Positions 42,858-51,515 of a stretch of 64,000 nt of DNA are shown piece by piece; within the stretch, counting starts at the first letter, position 1; each line of letters opens with the position of its first letter. The DNA is from Halobacillus_B rhizosphaerae (GTDB lineage Bacteria; Bacillota; Bacilli; Bacillales; Halobacillaceae), in the NCBI RefSeq assembly GCF_046719735.1, contig NZ_JAUTWQ010000008.1, positions 186,001-250,000 on the forward strand, given 5' to 3'. The position numbers and the translations under genes are program-made. The notes under the pieces are model-generated. The model did no database searches, was not told where the DNA came from, and saw nothing but the letters and a program-made list of their open reading frames with translations.

Positions 42858-43484
42858 ATGAGATTTCCTGAGAGAATTAAGAATTATATTGATCGCCAAT
42901 ATCGAAGCCCTAAAGGAATCATAGGATCGTATATCGGTGAAAAAATGGTCCGTCAGCATCAACCTGAAACTCTGTGGACGATCGAATTATTACAAATTCA
43001 AGCAGAGGATAAAGTGTTAGAACTGGGCTGCGGATCTGGTTCAGCTATGAAACGGATTCTGCAGAATACTGAGGCAGGTTATGCATCAGGAGTAGACCTG
43101 TCCAAAACGGTTATTCGCTCGGCGAAATTTAGAAATCGAAGAGCGTGGAACGAAGGGAAAGCGGATTTTACACTAGGGGATCTCAAAAACCTGCCTTACC
43201 CCGATAGACATTTTCACAAAGTGTACAGCATCCACACATTGTATTTTTGGGAAGATTTACTGAAGTCTTTAACAGAAATATACAGGGTGCTAAAGCCCGG
43301 AGCAATCTTCATCATCACACTTAGTGATGGAGCAGACGGAGAGGTATGGGAGGGCGTGAAGGAATTATTAGACGAATTTATTCCGATGGCGAAATCAACA
43401 GGATTTCTAGAAGTATCGTTAATTAGAGGATCCAATTCAAGACAGTACCATACCGTTGCTGTCACCGGGAAGAAACCTTCATGA
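42858..43484 (+). CDS. Class I SAM-dependent methyltransferase
   Basis: The 208-aa protein has motif I VLELGCGSGSAMKRIL (about residue 52), an acidic loop GVDLSKTVI and motif IV-like FHKVYSIHTLYFWEDLLKSLTEIYRVLKPGA. Methyl acceptor unknown. The start at ATG 42858 lies seven bases after GCGGGTG. Confidence 0.85.
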   Translation: MRFPERIKNYIDRQYRSPKGIIGSYIGEKMVRQHQPETLWTIELLQIQAEDKVLELGCGSGSAMKRILQNTEAGYASGVDLSKTVIRSAKFRNRRAWNEGKADFTLGDLKNLPYPDRHFHKVYSIHTLYFWEDLLKSLTEIYRVLKPGAIFIITLSDGADGEVWEGVKELLDEFIPMAKSTGFLEVSLIRGSNSRQYHTVAVTGKKPS

Positions 43485-43517
43485 TTCCATTACTTTTCAA
43501 ACCAAGGGGGGATAAGA

Positions 43518-44267
43518 ATGAAAAAGAAACCGATCTATATAACGGCTGCTTTGATCCTTCTATTCATTTCATCGATCCCTCTCATCAATAATGTAACTCC
43601 GGAAGATAGCAGAAATTTTGTAGGTGTTCATTGGACTTCTCTTATCCCAGCGGCATTTCTAATGGCTTCAGTACCGGGAGCTAATCAAATTCTCTCTTTG
43701 CGTAACGGATTAAGAAAAGGAGCTAAAACAGCAATCATCGCAGTGAGCGGACGATTTACCGCTTTTGCATTGATGATCCTTGCCGTTTCTTTAGGACTGA
43801 ACGCTATTCTACAAACCTCCACCCTCGTGTTTATGATCATTAAATGGGTTGGAGTCATCTATTTAGCCTGGCTCGGAATTAAGACGATTTTGTCCAGTCA
43901 AAAAGAATATGAAGATGAACGAATAGAAAGCAGTGGTTCAGAAGCCACTGAGGATCCACCAAAGGCATGGCAATATGTTAAACAAGAATTTATGGTTGCC
44001 GCTGCCAATCCTAAAGCACTACTGTTGTTCACCGTCTTTCTGCCCCAATTTATCTCTTCCGATTCTGGCGGATTCGGCAGGCAGATTTTAGTGGTAGGTG
44101 CCGTTTATATTTTGATTGAATTTATTTGTGCCACGGCTTATGCCATGATAGGCGGCCGGCTTAAAAGTATTGGTTTAAGCAGCAAAGTGAAAAAGAATTT
44201 AGATCGTATGACTGGCGGAATCATGTTGGGGCTTGCGGTCTGGTTAGCTACGGAAAAAAGCGAGTAA
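43518..44267 (+). CDS. LysE/RhtB-family exporter
   Basis: The 249-aa protein has an N-terminal membrane segment plus the LysE fold: AAFLMASVPGANQILSLRNGLRKGAKTAII, then WVGVIYLAWLGIKTILSS and AAANPKALLLFTVFLPQF. It is about 40 residues longer at the N-terminus than usual (a first hydrophobic segment MKKKPIYITAALILLFISSI). Probably exports an amino acid or similar small molecule. GGGGGGAT precedes the ATG. Confidence 0.85.
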   Translation: MKKKPIYITAALILLFISSIPLINNVTPEDSRNFVGVHWTSLIPAAFLMASVPGANQILSLRNGLRKGAKTAIIAVSGRFTAFALMILAVSLGLNAILQTSTLVFMIIKWVGVIYLAWLGIKTILSSQKEYEDERIESSGSEATEDPPKAWQYVKQEFMVAAANPKALLLFTVFLPQFISSDSGGFGRQILVVGAVYILIEFICATAYAMIGGRLKSIGLSSKVKKNLDRMTGGIMLGLAVWLATEKSE

Positions 44268-44305
44268 TCGATGTGGACATTGAAAAAAAGGAGATAGTGC
44301 AGCAG

Positions 44306-44340
44306 AGACAGAACTGAATAAACAGTCTGTCTTTTTCTTT
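44306..44340 (+). terminator. Terminator of the LysE gene
   Basis: AGACAGA and TCTGTCT pair (with a bulge extending to CTG/CAG), followed by T-rich sequence. Confidence 0.7.
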
Positions 44341-44468
44341 GACTACTGTGATTCGAATGTATGGAGTGATGTTGCTTTTGTTCTACCATTTATATCCTTA
44401 AGATTTTAGTCTATATTTTAGAAATTGGTTGTTACCCTTAATATTAACCGCGAAGGGGAGGCGGAGAC

Positions 44469-44987
44469 ATGATTGATTACCGGATAAAAGCGAAACGAGG
44501 AAGTTCAGAGAAAATTGGCGAACTGATGTCAATGCTAGAGCATACCCGAGCAGTTACGTTAGAAGAACTTAAAGGATTAAGACAAGAGGATTTAGATTAT
44601 CTAGCAGATGAAGGAGCGAATACAATTGGTGCGCTATTATTGCATATCGCTTCCATTGAATTTGTTCACCAAGTGATATCTTTTGAAAATCGTGACTTAA
44701 ATAAAGCAGAATTTCAGAAGTGGAAAACGGCGCTTGAACTTGGAGAACCCGCCAGAAGTACGATTAGAGATTATCCGCTTGAGTACTATTTAAATGAACT
44801 CGCTCAGGTCAGACAACAAACCATCATCCAGTTAGAAAAGTATGACGACGATTGGTTAATGGAAGAGGAACAGTGGGAAAACGGGGTTCCTAATAATAAT
44901 TATTACCTTTGGTTTCACGTCTTGGAAGACGAGATCAATCACCGTGGGCAGATAAGATCCATCAAACGTCTTCTTTCCAAAAGGTAA
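44469..44987 (+). CDS. DinB-like four-helix protein, paralogue of 27281
   Basis: The 172-aa protein has GALLLHIASIEFVHQ and WFHVLEDEINHRGQIR, matching the gene at 27281 in the metal-site His pattern and in overall length. GGGGAGG precedes the ATG. Starts a run of three genes with short gaps (DinB, GNAT, peptidase E). Confidence 0.85.
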   Translation: MIDYRIKAKRGSSEKIGELMSMLEHTRAVTLEELKGLRQEDLDYLADEGANTIGALLLHIASIEFVHQVISFENRDLNKAEFQKWKTALELGEPARSTIRDYPLEYYLNELAQVRQQTIIQLEKYDDDWLMEEEQWENGVPNNNYYLWFHVLEDEINHRGQIRSIKRLLSKR

Positions 44988-45017
44988 AAATCCATGATGA
45001 ATGGGAGATGTAATGAC

Positions 45018-45578
45018 ATGGAAATGCGAGAAGAGATTAAATTTATTCCTATGACCAGAGACCACATAAAAGATGTAAATGCCACGAACGATTCGTTTCC
45101 TATCTTCGGAAAAATCGTACCCAGTTTCCAGGATGGAAAGTGGTACATTGAGGAGTTACTGTTCAAAGAGACCCGTGAAACCCGCTTTCCTGATGACCAG
45201 CTAGATTGGGAGAATTACATGAATAGTGAAGATAAAGTCATTTTATTAGCCTTCCTCGATGATCAATGCATCGGTCAAATTAGAATCATTAGAGATTTCA
45301 CTCGGTTCGGCTACATCGAGAACATTGCCGTTAAGAAAAATTTCAGAAAGCAGGGTCTTGGGCAGCAGTTACTAGCAGAAGCAGAAGATTGGGCCAAGCA
45401 GAAACAGCTGATCGGTCTGTCATTAGAAACGCAGGACGATAATTTAGGGGCATGCAGGTTTTATATCAAGCATGGATTCAAGCTGGGCGGCGTCGATATT
45501 TACAGGCATTTATTCAATGACAATATTGATAAGGCATTATTTTGGTACAAACCTTTTGATGGTCCATGGTCTAAATGA
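45018..45578 (+). CDS. GNAT N-acetyltransferase resembling streptothricin acetyltransferase (SatA type)
   Basis: The 186-aa protein has IPMTRDHIKDVNATNDSFPIFGKIVPSF, RFGYIENIAVKKNFRKQGLGQQLL (acetyl-CoA loop) and LETQDDNLGACRFYIKHGFKLGGVD, close to Bacillus SatA-type proteins. Acetylation of streptothricin is the family precedent. GGGAG precedes ATG 45018; the upstream ATG at 44994 lacks one. Confidence 0.8.
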   Translation: MEMREEIKFIPMTRDHIKDVNATNDSFPIFGKIVPSFQDGKWYIEELLFKETRETRFPDDQLDWENYMNSEDKVILLAFLDDQCIGQIRIIRDFTRFGYIENIAVKKNFRKQGLGQQLLAEAEDWAKQKQLIGLSLETQDDNLGACRFYIKHGFKLGGVDIYRHLFNDNIDKALFWYKPFDGPWSK

Positions 45579-45591
45579 GAGGAAGTCGAAT

Positions 45592-46290
45592 ATGAAGCAA
45601 ATCATAGCTTTAGGAGGCGGAGGATTCTCGGAAGAACCGGAGAACCCATTATTAGATGCTTATATTCTAAAGCAATCAGGAAAATCGAATCCAAAAATTT
45701 GTTATATTCCAACTGCCAGCGGAGACTCAGATGAATGTATCTCCTGGTTTTATCATTTTTTTGAACAGCAGCTTTGCCAGCCATCTCACTTATCCTTATT
45801 TAAACCCCCATCAAGAGATCTTGAAAACTTTCTATTAGAAAAGGATATTCTTTATGTTGGCGGAGGAAACACAAGGAATTTATTAATTTTATGGAAGGAA
45901 TGGGGATTGGATACGATCATCAGGAAGGCATGGGAGCAAGGGATTATTTTAGCCGGAATTAGTGCAGGCTCCATTTGCTGGTTTGAACAAGGAGTAACGG
46001 ATTCTTATGGCGGGGAATTAGAGCCATTAAGCTGCTTAGGATTTTTGAAGGGAAGCAACTGTCCCCACTATGACGGAGAAGAAGCCAGAAGACCCACTTA
46101 CCATCAATTATTAACAGCCTGCCAAATTAATCCCGGAATCGCCGTCGATGATGGAGCTGCTGTCCACTTCATCGATCAGCAAATAATTAACGTAGTGAGC
46201 TCACGACCTAAGGCAAAGGCTTATAGGGTTTACTTTGATAGGCAAGTGAAGGAAGTGGAGCTGGAAACGTTGTACCTTGGAGCCAAGTAA
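45592..46290 (+). CDS. Peptidase E-like serine dipeptidase (S51)
   Basis: The 232-aa protein has the S51 motifs: IIALGGGGF at the start, LYVGGGNTRNLLILWKEWG, and the nucleophile Ser in ILAGISAGSICWFEQ (about residue 123), then GFLKGSNCPHYDGE with the catalytic His. It may cleave aspartyl dipeptides. ATG 45592 follows GAGAGG by ten bases; a long upstream in-frame extension overlaps the preceding gene and is not used. Confidence 0.87.
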   Translation: MKQIIALGGGGFSEEPENPLLDAYILKQSGKSNPKICYIPTASGDSDECISWFYHFFEQQLCQPSHLSLFKPPSRDLENFLLEKDILYVGGGNTRNLLILWKEWGLDTIIRKAWEQGIILAGISAGSICWFEQGVTDSYGGELEPLSCLGFLKGSNCPHYDGEEARRPTYHQLLTACQINPGIAVDDGAAVHFIDQQIINVVSSRPKAKAYRVYFDRQVKEVELETLYLGAK

Positions 46291-46377
46291 ACAATAGACC
46301 AACCAATACATTAGTACCTGGTTTTATTTGGAAAAAGAAAGTACAATTGAATTACCAAAAAATTGGGAGGGTTGTCT

Positions 46378-46566
46378 TTGAGTACCTTCGCAGCTTTAAT
46401 CGTCATCGTTTTAGCGGTAATCGTGGACTTCTTTTGGCTGGATGCAGATCGAAAACGATGGGGATGGATGAAGCATTGGACGAAATTTCAGAAAGGACTA
46501 TTCTTTTCTGGATTTATCGTCGTTACAATTTTAATTTACGCAGGTTTCAGTCTGGAATTTTTATGA
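46378..46566 (+). CDS. Small membrane protein, 62 aa
   Basis: Two hydrophobic segments (FAALIVIVLAVIVDFFWLD and LFFSGFIVVTILIYAGF) around a basic loop. TTG 46378 has GGGAGG seven bases upstream. A longer frame in another phase over the same DNA is a shadow. Function unknown. Confidence 0.6.
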   Translation: MSTFAALIVIVLAVIVDFFWLDADRKRWGWMKHWTKFQKGLFFSGFIVVTILIYAGFSLEFL

Positions 46567-46588
46567 AGATCCAATTCCCTACTAAGGG

Positions 46589-46622
46589 GCTTACCTTTTA
46601 AAAAGGTGAGCTTCTTTTTTTT
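46589..46622 (+). terminator. Terminator of the 62-aa gene
   Basis: GCTTACCTTTT and AAAAGGTGAGC pair with one wobble, followed by eight T. Confidence 0.8.
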
Positions 46623-46729
46623 AGATTTATCCAGTAAGTTGATTACTTTTCTCGATAGGAGAGGCGAAATGTCAGAGGAAATACGAATGTTATAATGAAT
46701 CAAATGCCAGGTAAAGTGAGGTTGGAAGG

Positions 46730-47596
46730 TTGAAGAATCAAGTTGTACACACCACAGTATTTTCTTTAGAAAACGGCGGGGGAAATCCGTGTCCGGTTGT
46801 TTTAAACGCGGATCTATTAACCACGAATACTATGCAAAGCATGACAAAGGAATTTGGCCACGAATCAGCTTTTGTCCTACAGTCCTCTCGTTCAGATTGT
46901 GATATAAAGCTTCGTTTCTTTGTTCCTTTACATGAGATGGAAATGTGTATCCATGCGACCATTGGCAGCATCACAGTTCTTGTTAATCAAGAGATTATTA
47001 AATACTCCCCGATTATGGTAGAGACGTTGATAGGACCTGTGAAGGTTGAGTGGGAAGTAAAAGGAACAAACCTGGATATTAGTGTTGAACAATTCTCCCC
47101 GCAATTTATGAATGAAACTCCGGATAAAAATGATTTATGTAAAGCATTAAATATCGAGATCGATGAAATTCTTGAATTCCCTATCCAATCCGTTTCCACT
47201 TCACGATACAAATTGATGATCCCCTTGAAAAGCGTTGAAACGCTTAATAACCTTAATCCTAATTTTGAATATCTTTGGGAGTTGTGTGATCAATTCCGAA
47301 CGACTGGGTTCTATCCGTTTGCAATAGAGCCAAACAGTAAGAATTGTGTTCAGGCACGGCAATTTCCGAAAAGAGCGGGATATGACGAAGATCCGGCAAC
47401 GGGTGTAGCAGCATCTGCATTAGGAGCATATTTAGCAGAAAATAAATATTTTTCCCAGTTAATGGAAGGCTGGAATCGCTATAGGATTATTCAAGGTGTG
47501 GCTATGGGGCGGCCAAGTATCATTCAATCCGAAATATTTATACAAAATAACCAGATTATTAAAACCCTTGTGAAAGGCAATGCAAAAGTAGTCTGA
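46730..47596 (+). CDS. PhzF-family isomerase
   Basis: The 288-aa protein has the two-domain diaminopimelate-epimerase-like fold: FSLENGGGNPCPVVLNADL near the start, the family Glu in GHESAFVLQ (about residue 44) and CIHATIGSI, GYDEDPATGVAASALGAYLA with the signature DPATG. TTG 46730 lies eight bases after GTGAGG. TATAAT at 46690-46695 is a plausible -10. Substrate unknown. Confidence 0.85.
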   Translation: MKNQVVHTTVFSLENGGGNPCPVVLNADLLTTNTMQSMTKEFGHESAFVLQSSRSDCDIKLRFFVPLHEMEMCIHATIGSITVLVNQEIIKYSPIMVETLIGPVKVEWEVKGTNLDISVEQFSPQFMNETPDKNDLCKALNIEIDEILEFPIQSVSTSRYKLMIPLKSVETLNNLNPNFEYLWELCDQFRTTGFYPFAIEPNSKNCVQARQFPKRAGYDEDPATGVAASALGAYLAENKYFSQLMEGWNRYRIIQGVAMGRPSIIQSEIFIQNNQIIKTLVKGNAKVV

Positions 47597-47688
47597 TCTA
47601 ACCTAAGAAAGATGGTATGGAAAATCGTGAGTATAACTACTTGGTTTACCACATGTTGGATAGGAGAATCATTGAAGGTGGTTATTTA

Positions 47689-48228
47689 ATGTATGGACTG
47701 ATTGCTGCATTTGATCAAACAACGGAAAGCTTTATCAAGAACGTATGGAAAGAACTCAAAGAAAAGTCGATTTCATCGTACGCGTATGAAGTAGAAGACA
47801 GAATACCTCACATTACATTGGCAAGCTATAACCAATTAAATCGAAGAGACTTTTTCGATCAAATGGACGAGACCTATCGATATCAATCTGTGATTGATGT
47901 TAACTTTAAATCAATTGGTTCTTTTCTTAAATCCGGAGCATTGTATTATAGCCCAACGGTTACCAAAGGTTTGTATGAACTTCATTCAAACCATCACAAG
48001 GACTTTGAACGTTTTCAAGACGATCCAAATTCTCTTTACTTACCTGATCATTGGATCCCACACTGCACCATAGCCAATAGATTATCTCAGGAAAAATTAC
48101 AAGAAGCTTTTCATTATTGTTCAAAAAGACATTCCGCCCTATTTGGAAAGATCGTGAAGGTGGCTTTAATCGAGGTTACGGAAAAACACACCGCACCTAT
48201 CATTTATTCCAAAAAATTAATAGAGTAA
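47689..48228 (+). CDS. 2H phosphoesterase (2'-5' RNA ligase-like)
   Basis: The 179-aa protein has the two HxT/S motifs of the 2H family: IPHITLASYN (about residue 41) and WIPHCTIANRL (about residue 130). Such enzymes open 2',3' or related cyclic phosphates. GAAGGTGG seven bases before ATG 47689 and the usual MYGLIAAFD start set the N-terminus; an upstream ATG at 47617 lacks a good ribosome binding site. Confidence 0.82.
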   Translation: MYGLIAAFDQTTESFIKNVWKELKEKSISSYAYEVEDRIPHITLASYNQLNRRDFFDQMDETYRYQSVIDVNFKSIGSFLKSGALYYSPTVTKGLYELHSNHHKDFERFQDDPNSLYLPDHWIPHCTIANRLSQEKLQEAFHYCSKRHSALFGKIVKVALIEVTEKHTAPIIYSKKLIE

Positions 48229-48263
48229 GTCTTCTGTATTCTCAATAAGGGGGGAGAATTTCC

Positions 48264-48686
48264 ATGAACATAAAAGGTATTAACCATTTTCTTTTTTCTG
48301 TATCCAACTTGGAGAATTCCATTCATTTTTATGAGCAGGTGTTAAATGCCAAATTACTAGTTAAAGGCAATACCACAGCCTATTTCGATGTTAATGGTCT
48401 TTGGCTTGCGCTGAATGAAGAAACAGAGGTTCCCCGGAATGAAATATCACAATCCTATACTCATATTGCTTTTTCAATAGACGAAAGTGATTTTGACCAA
48501 GCATATCAGGAGTTAAAAGACTTGAAGGTAAATATTTTATCAGGGCGGAACAGAGACAGCCGGGATAAGAAATCGATTTATTTTACTGATCCTGACGGCC
48601 ATAAGTTTGAGTTTCACACGGGTACCTTGCAAGATCGTATGAATTACTACAAAGAAGCGAAACCTTATATGGATTTTTATGATTAG
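48264..48686 (+). CDS. fosB: Metallothiol transferase FosB
   Basis: The 140-aa VOC protein has GINHFLFSVSNLENSIHFYEQV (metal His7), SYTHIAFSIDESDF (second His), and SIYFTDPDGHKFEFHTGTLQDR (Glu plus the fosfomycin-binding Tyr region), all close to Bacillus FosB. It adds bacillithiol to fosfomycin and so inactivates it. GGGGGGAG precedes the ATG. It lies among other VOC, GNAT and Nudix genes. Confidence 0.92.
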   Translation: MNIKGINHFLFSVSNLENSIHFYEQVLNAKLLVKGNTTAYFDVNGLWLALNEETEVPRNEISQSYTHIAFSIDESDFDQAYQELKDLKVNILSGRNRDSRDKKSIYFTDPDGHKFEFHTGTLQDRMNYYKEAKPYMDFYD

Positions 48687-48709
48687 ACAGAAGGGTGTGA
48701 ATTGAGAAA

Positions 48710-49006
48710 GTGAGAGTAGTATTTGAACTCCTTCGTATTATTGTAATCGTCGGGTTTCTTGGCGCCTTAGGTTCAACAATACTGGCAAAGATTTATGCTG
48801 TTAATGGAGCTGCTGAAACCTATTCGTGGTTGGGAGCCATAGGAATAGTGATCTTACTCTTTGTGTTATATAGAAACAAGCTTCAATTTACAGGCTGGTA
48901 TAAAGGGAAGAGGGGACATAAATTGAAGAAAAAGCTTACTTTCATCCTTACATTGACCTCTATTCTATTTATTATGTCCCCTTTTTTATTGGGATTAATA
49001 AATTGA
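48710..49006 (+). CDS. Small membrane protein, 98 aa
   Basis: Three hydrophobic segments (LLRIIVIVGFLGALGSTILA, SWLGAIGIVILLFVLY, LTFILTLTSILFIMSPFLLGLI) with a basic loop between the second and third. GTG 48710 has only a distant AAGGGTG, so the start is uncertain. Function unknown. Confidence 0.55.
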   Translation: MRVVFELLRIIVIVGFLGALGSTILAKIYAVNGAAETYSWLGAIGIVILLFVLYRNKLQFTGWYKGKRGHKLKKKLTFILTLTSILFIMSPFLLGLIN

Positions 49007-49094
49007 GATACTTCCCAATATGACGAGCTAATTCATTTCAAAGTGGAGGAGGAAGAAGAGCGAGAAAAGTGAAATTTAAAGAGGGGAGTTTGTT

Positions 49095-49568
49095 ATGGAA
49101 GAATCCATTCATTATAAATTCTGGACGATTTGTATGATCCAGGACCAAGAAGAAGTGTTATTGCTTAATAGGCAGCACGATCATCTAAAGGGTTATATTC
49201 CTCCGGGAGGAAAAGTGGAATTTCCTGAAAGCTTTGTAGATGCGGCGATTCGAGAGGTGAAAGAGGAGACGGGATTAGAGGTGAGCAACCTTGTATACAA
49301 AGGGCTATATGAATTTGTGAATCTCGAAAAAGGGGATCGATATATGATCTTTAATTACATAACTAAAGACTACCGTGGTGAGCTGCTTCAAAACCCGCCT
49401 GAAGGAAATCCAGTTTGGGTGAATGTAGAGGAAGCAGAGCAGCTGCCGATGCAAGCCTCCACTCAAATCAGCTTCCCTTATTTTTTTGAAGAAGGTACCT
49501 TTGAAATACAGATTATATGGGATAACGAAAAGAATCAAGAAGGAGAAGTTTTCATAAAAAGAACGTAG
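49095..49568 (+). CDS. Nudix hydrolase (MutT-like)
   Basis: The 157-aa protein has the Nudix box GGKVEFPESFVDAAIREVKEETGLEV (GX5EX7REUXEEXGU) at about residues 37-62. It hydrolyses a nucleoside diphosphate linked to another group, often a damaged nucleotide. AGGGGAG precedes the ATG. Confidence 0.88.
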   Translation: MEESIHYKFWTICMIQDQEEVLLLNRQHDHLKGYIPPGGKVEFPESFVDAAIREVKEETGLEVSNLVYKGLYEFVNLEKGDRYMIFNYITKDYRGELLQNPPEGNPVWVNVEEAEQLPMQASTQISFPYFFEEGTFEIQIIWDNEKNQEGEVFIKRT

Positions 49569-49594
49569 CTTTACATAAGAAGGAGTGTTAGAAA

Positions 49595-50053
49595 ATGCAA
49601 GTGAAATTAGTGGAAATGACTTCAGAGGAATTCCAGAACTTTATAAGTTTTGAGATGGAACATTATGCGGACGAACATATAAAATCGGGGAATTGGAAAC
49701 CGGAAGAGGCAATGGACAAGGCCAAAGCAGAATTTGAAACACTCCTGCCCGATGGAAAAGACACAGAAAATAATCATCTATATACCATACGAAATGGAGA
49801 CAAGGAAGTTGGCGTGATTTGGCTCGCGCAAACATCTGCGGAGAAAGGTTTCATCTACAGTATTACCATCTGGGAGGAGAACCAGGGCAAAGGATTTGGC
49901 AGAAAGGCGATGGAGGAACTTGAAACCTTAGCCAGGGAATTGGGAATAAAACATCTTGGTCTTCATGTGTTTGCTCATAACACCATTGCCCGCGATTTAT
50001 ATGAAAAGTTAGGGTATAAAGAGAAGAATATAAAAATGGAAAAAACGTTGTAA
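49595..50053 (+). CDS. GNAT-family N-acetyltransferase
   Basis: The 152-aa protein has FIYSITIWEENQGKGFGRKAMEELETLA (acetyl-CoA loop) and LHVFAHNTIARDLYEKLGYKEKN. AAGGAG precedes the ATG. Substrate unknown. It follows the Nudix gene by 26 bases and is probably cotranscribed. Confidence 0.85.
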   Translation: MQVKLVEMTSEEFQNFISFEMEHYADEHIKSGNWKPEEAMDKAKAEFETLLPDGKDTENNHLYTIRNGDKEVGVIWLAQTSAEKGFIYSITIWEENQGKGFGRKAMEELETLARELGIKHLGLHVFAHNTIARDLYEKLGYKEKNIKMEKTL

Positions 50054-50207
50054 ATGATAGTTAGATTGCATAGCAAGGGTGTAACATACTTTAATATCAC
50101 AAAATAATATAAATGCCTGTTCAATCATAAATAAGAGACGGGATATAAGAAAATGCCCCAATCTAAAGACGAATCATAGAGAGAAGGGGCGAGGTATACC
50201 CTGAATG

Positions 50208-50333
50208 GCCGCTCCAGAAATACACTCCGCTTTTCGCGGGCGGCTGGTTTGCCTCCTCGTGCTTTCGCACTTCGGGGTCAAACCTATGTCTTCCTCCCGC
50301 AAAATCTCCGTGTATTTCCTTCGCTTGAGCGGC
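50208..50333. repeat. Dispersed nested-hairpin repeat, copy 2
   Basis: Nested stems: GCCGCTC/GAGCGGC (50208, 50327), GAAATACAC/GTGTATTTC (50217, 50310), GCGGG/CCCGC and GGTTTG/CAAACC, with the loop hairpin GTGC-TTTC-GCAC. A preceding hairpin GCCCC/GGGGC (about 50155-50191) matches copy 1's CCTGC/GCAGG in place but not in bases. Together these changes keep pairing while sequence differs. Confidence 0.82.
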
Positions 50334-50443
50334 TAATTCTCCCTTTTATTCTGCTTTGTTCATCTGTGGAAATGACTAATAAAACGGGAGTCATACTATT
50401 TGTGGAAACGCCTAGAAACCTTTAATAATACAGGACGAAAAAT

Positions 50444-50475
50444 AATCCGAACGATGGTCCACCATCGTTCGGATT
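50444..50475. terminator. Terminator of the siderophore permease genes
   Basis: AATCCGAACGATGG pairs with CCATCGTTCGGATT around a four-base loop. On the minus strand the tail is TTATTTTTCG, on the plus strand TTAT. It shares its stem with 19676-19712. Confidence 0.75.
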
Positions 50476-50510
50476 TTATTATGGAGGGAAACTTCTCCCA
50501 GGCTTTTTTG

Positions 50511-51515
50511 CTAGGATTTCATTAGTAAATAAATAAAATAACTCCCGCCGACCACCGATACGACCAGTCCAACAGGGATTTCTGATGGAGACAGGATATT
50601 TCTTCCGATTGTATCGGCAAGGAGCAGCAGCAGCGCTCCCATCATTGCTGTGATGGGAATAAGAGCTCCGTGCATCGGACCGACGATTCTCCTTGCCAAA
50701 TGGGGCACCACTAGACCAACAAAGGCAATTCCTCCACCCACTGATACGCTGGCTCCGGCAAGAGCAACAGCAATGAAAAGAAGAATTCTCCGTTCTTTTT
50801 CTACGTGTGCTCCCAACCCTGCGGCGATATCATCGCCGAGATGGAGGGAGTTGAGGGTGCCTGCTTTCATAATCGCCATCGGAATGAGAATAAGAATCCA
50901 GGGGAGCAGAGCGAGTACATACGTCCAGTCCGTACCGGAGATATTTCCTGACAGCCAAACGGTTGCCCGCAGAAAATCTTTTGGATCCATTTTCAGTTGG
51001 AAAATAATGATTAACGCGGCAAACGCACTATTAATACCGATCCCTACAAGTACAAGACGCATCGGCGAAATGCCGTTCCGCCATGATATGGCATAAATTA
51101 AGATCGCAGCCACCGAGGAGCCTAATAAGGAGGCAATCGGCAAGAGAAAGACAGAGAAGTCTGATACGGCACTAACGGCTCCCTGAAAAAAGAAAATGTA
51201 AAGAACGACTGAAAATCCTGCACCTGCGTTAATTCCAATGATTCCTGGATCAGCCAGACCGTTCTGGGTGACACTTTGAAGGATAGCGCCAGATACAGCC
51301 ATCCCTGCTCCGATAAGTAAGGCAATAAACATTCGCGGCAGTCTGAAAGAGAACAGGACCATATGACTTTGGCTGCTGCCGTTTCCAGTCATGGTTTGAA
51401 ATACTTCAGAAGGAGAAATGTGCATGACTCCTAAATTTAAGCTTACAAGCATCGTTACGATAATAGCGATGATTAGGCCAATAACCATTGTCCAATTTTT
51501 CTTGTAACTGGTCAT
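50511..51515 (-). CDS. Iron-siderophore ABC permease 2 (FecCD family)
   Basis: The 334-aa protein has about nine membrane segments and FecCD motifs (RLPRMFIALLIGAGMAVSGAILQSVTQNGLADPGIIGINAGAG, SVGGGIAFVGLVVPHLARRIVG, ADTIGRNILSPSEIPVGLVVSVVGGSYFIYLL). It overlaps the upstream permease (ATGA), so the two form a heterodimer. Resembles YfhA of the B. subtilis schizokinen/arthrobactin importer. No ABC ATPase gene is beside it. Confidence 0.88.
   Translation of the reverse strand: MTSYKKNWTMVIGLIIAIIVTMLVSLNLGVMHISPSEVFQTMTGNGSSQSHMVLFSFRLPRMFIALLIGAGMAVSGAILQSVTQNGLADPGIIGINAGAGFSVVLYIFFFQGAVSAVSDFSVFLLPIASLLGSSVAAILIYAISWRNGISPMRLVLVGIGINSAFAALIIIFQLKMDPKDFLRATVWLSGNISGTDWTYVLALLPWILILIPMAIMKAGTLNSLHLGDDIAAGLGAHVEKERRILLFIAVALAGASVSVGGGIAFVGLVVPHLARRIVGPMHGALIPITAMMGALLLLLADTIGRNILSPSEIPVGLVVSVVGGSYFIYLLMKS

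Larger units (their letters stand above)
50054..50510. other. Non-coding stretch with the second structured repeat and a terminator
   Basis: The 457-bp gap holds repeat copy 2 and the CCGAACGATGG hairpin; I see no gene. Confidence 0.6.

Noticed and set aside
47617..47688. N-terminal extension of the 2H phosphoesterase
   Set aside because: The family starts at MYGLIAAFD, which has a proper ribosome binding site; the extension has none.
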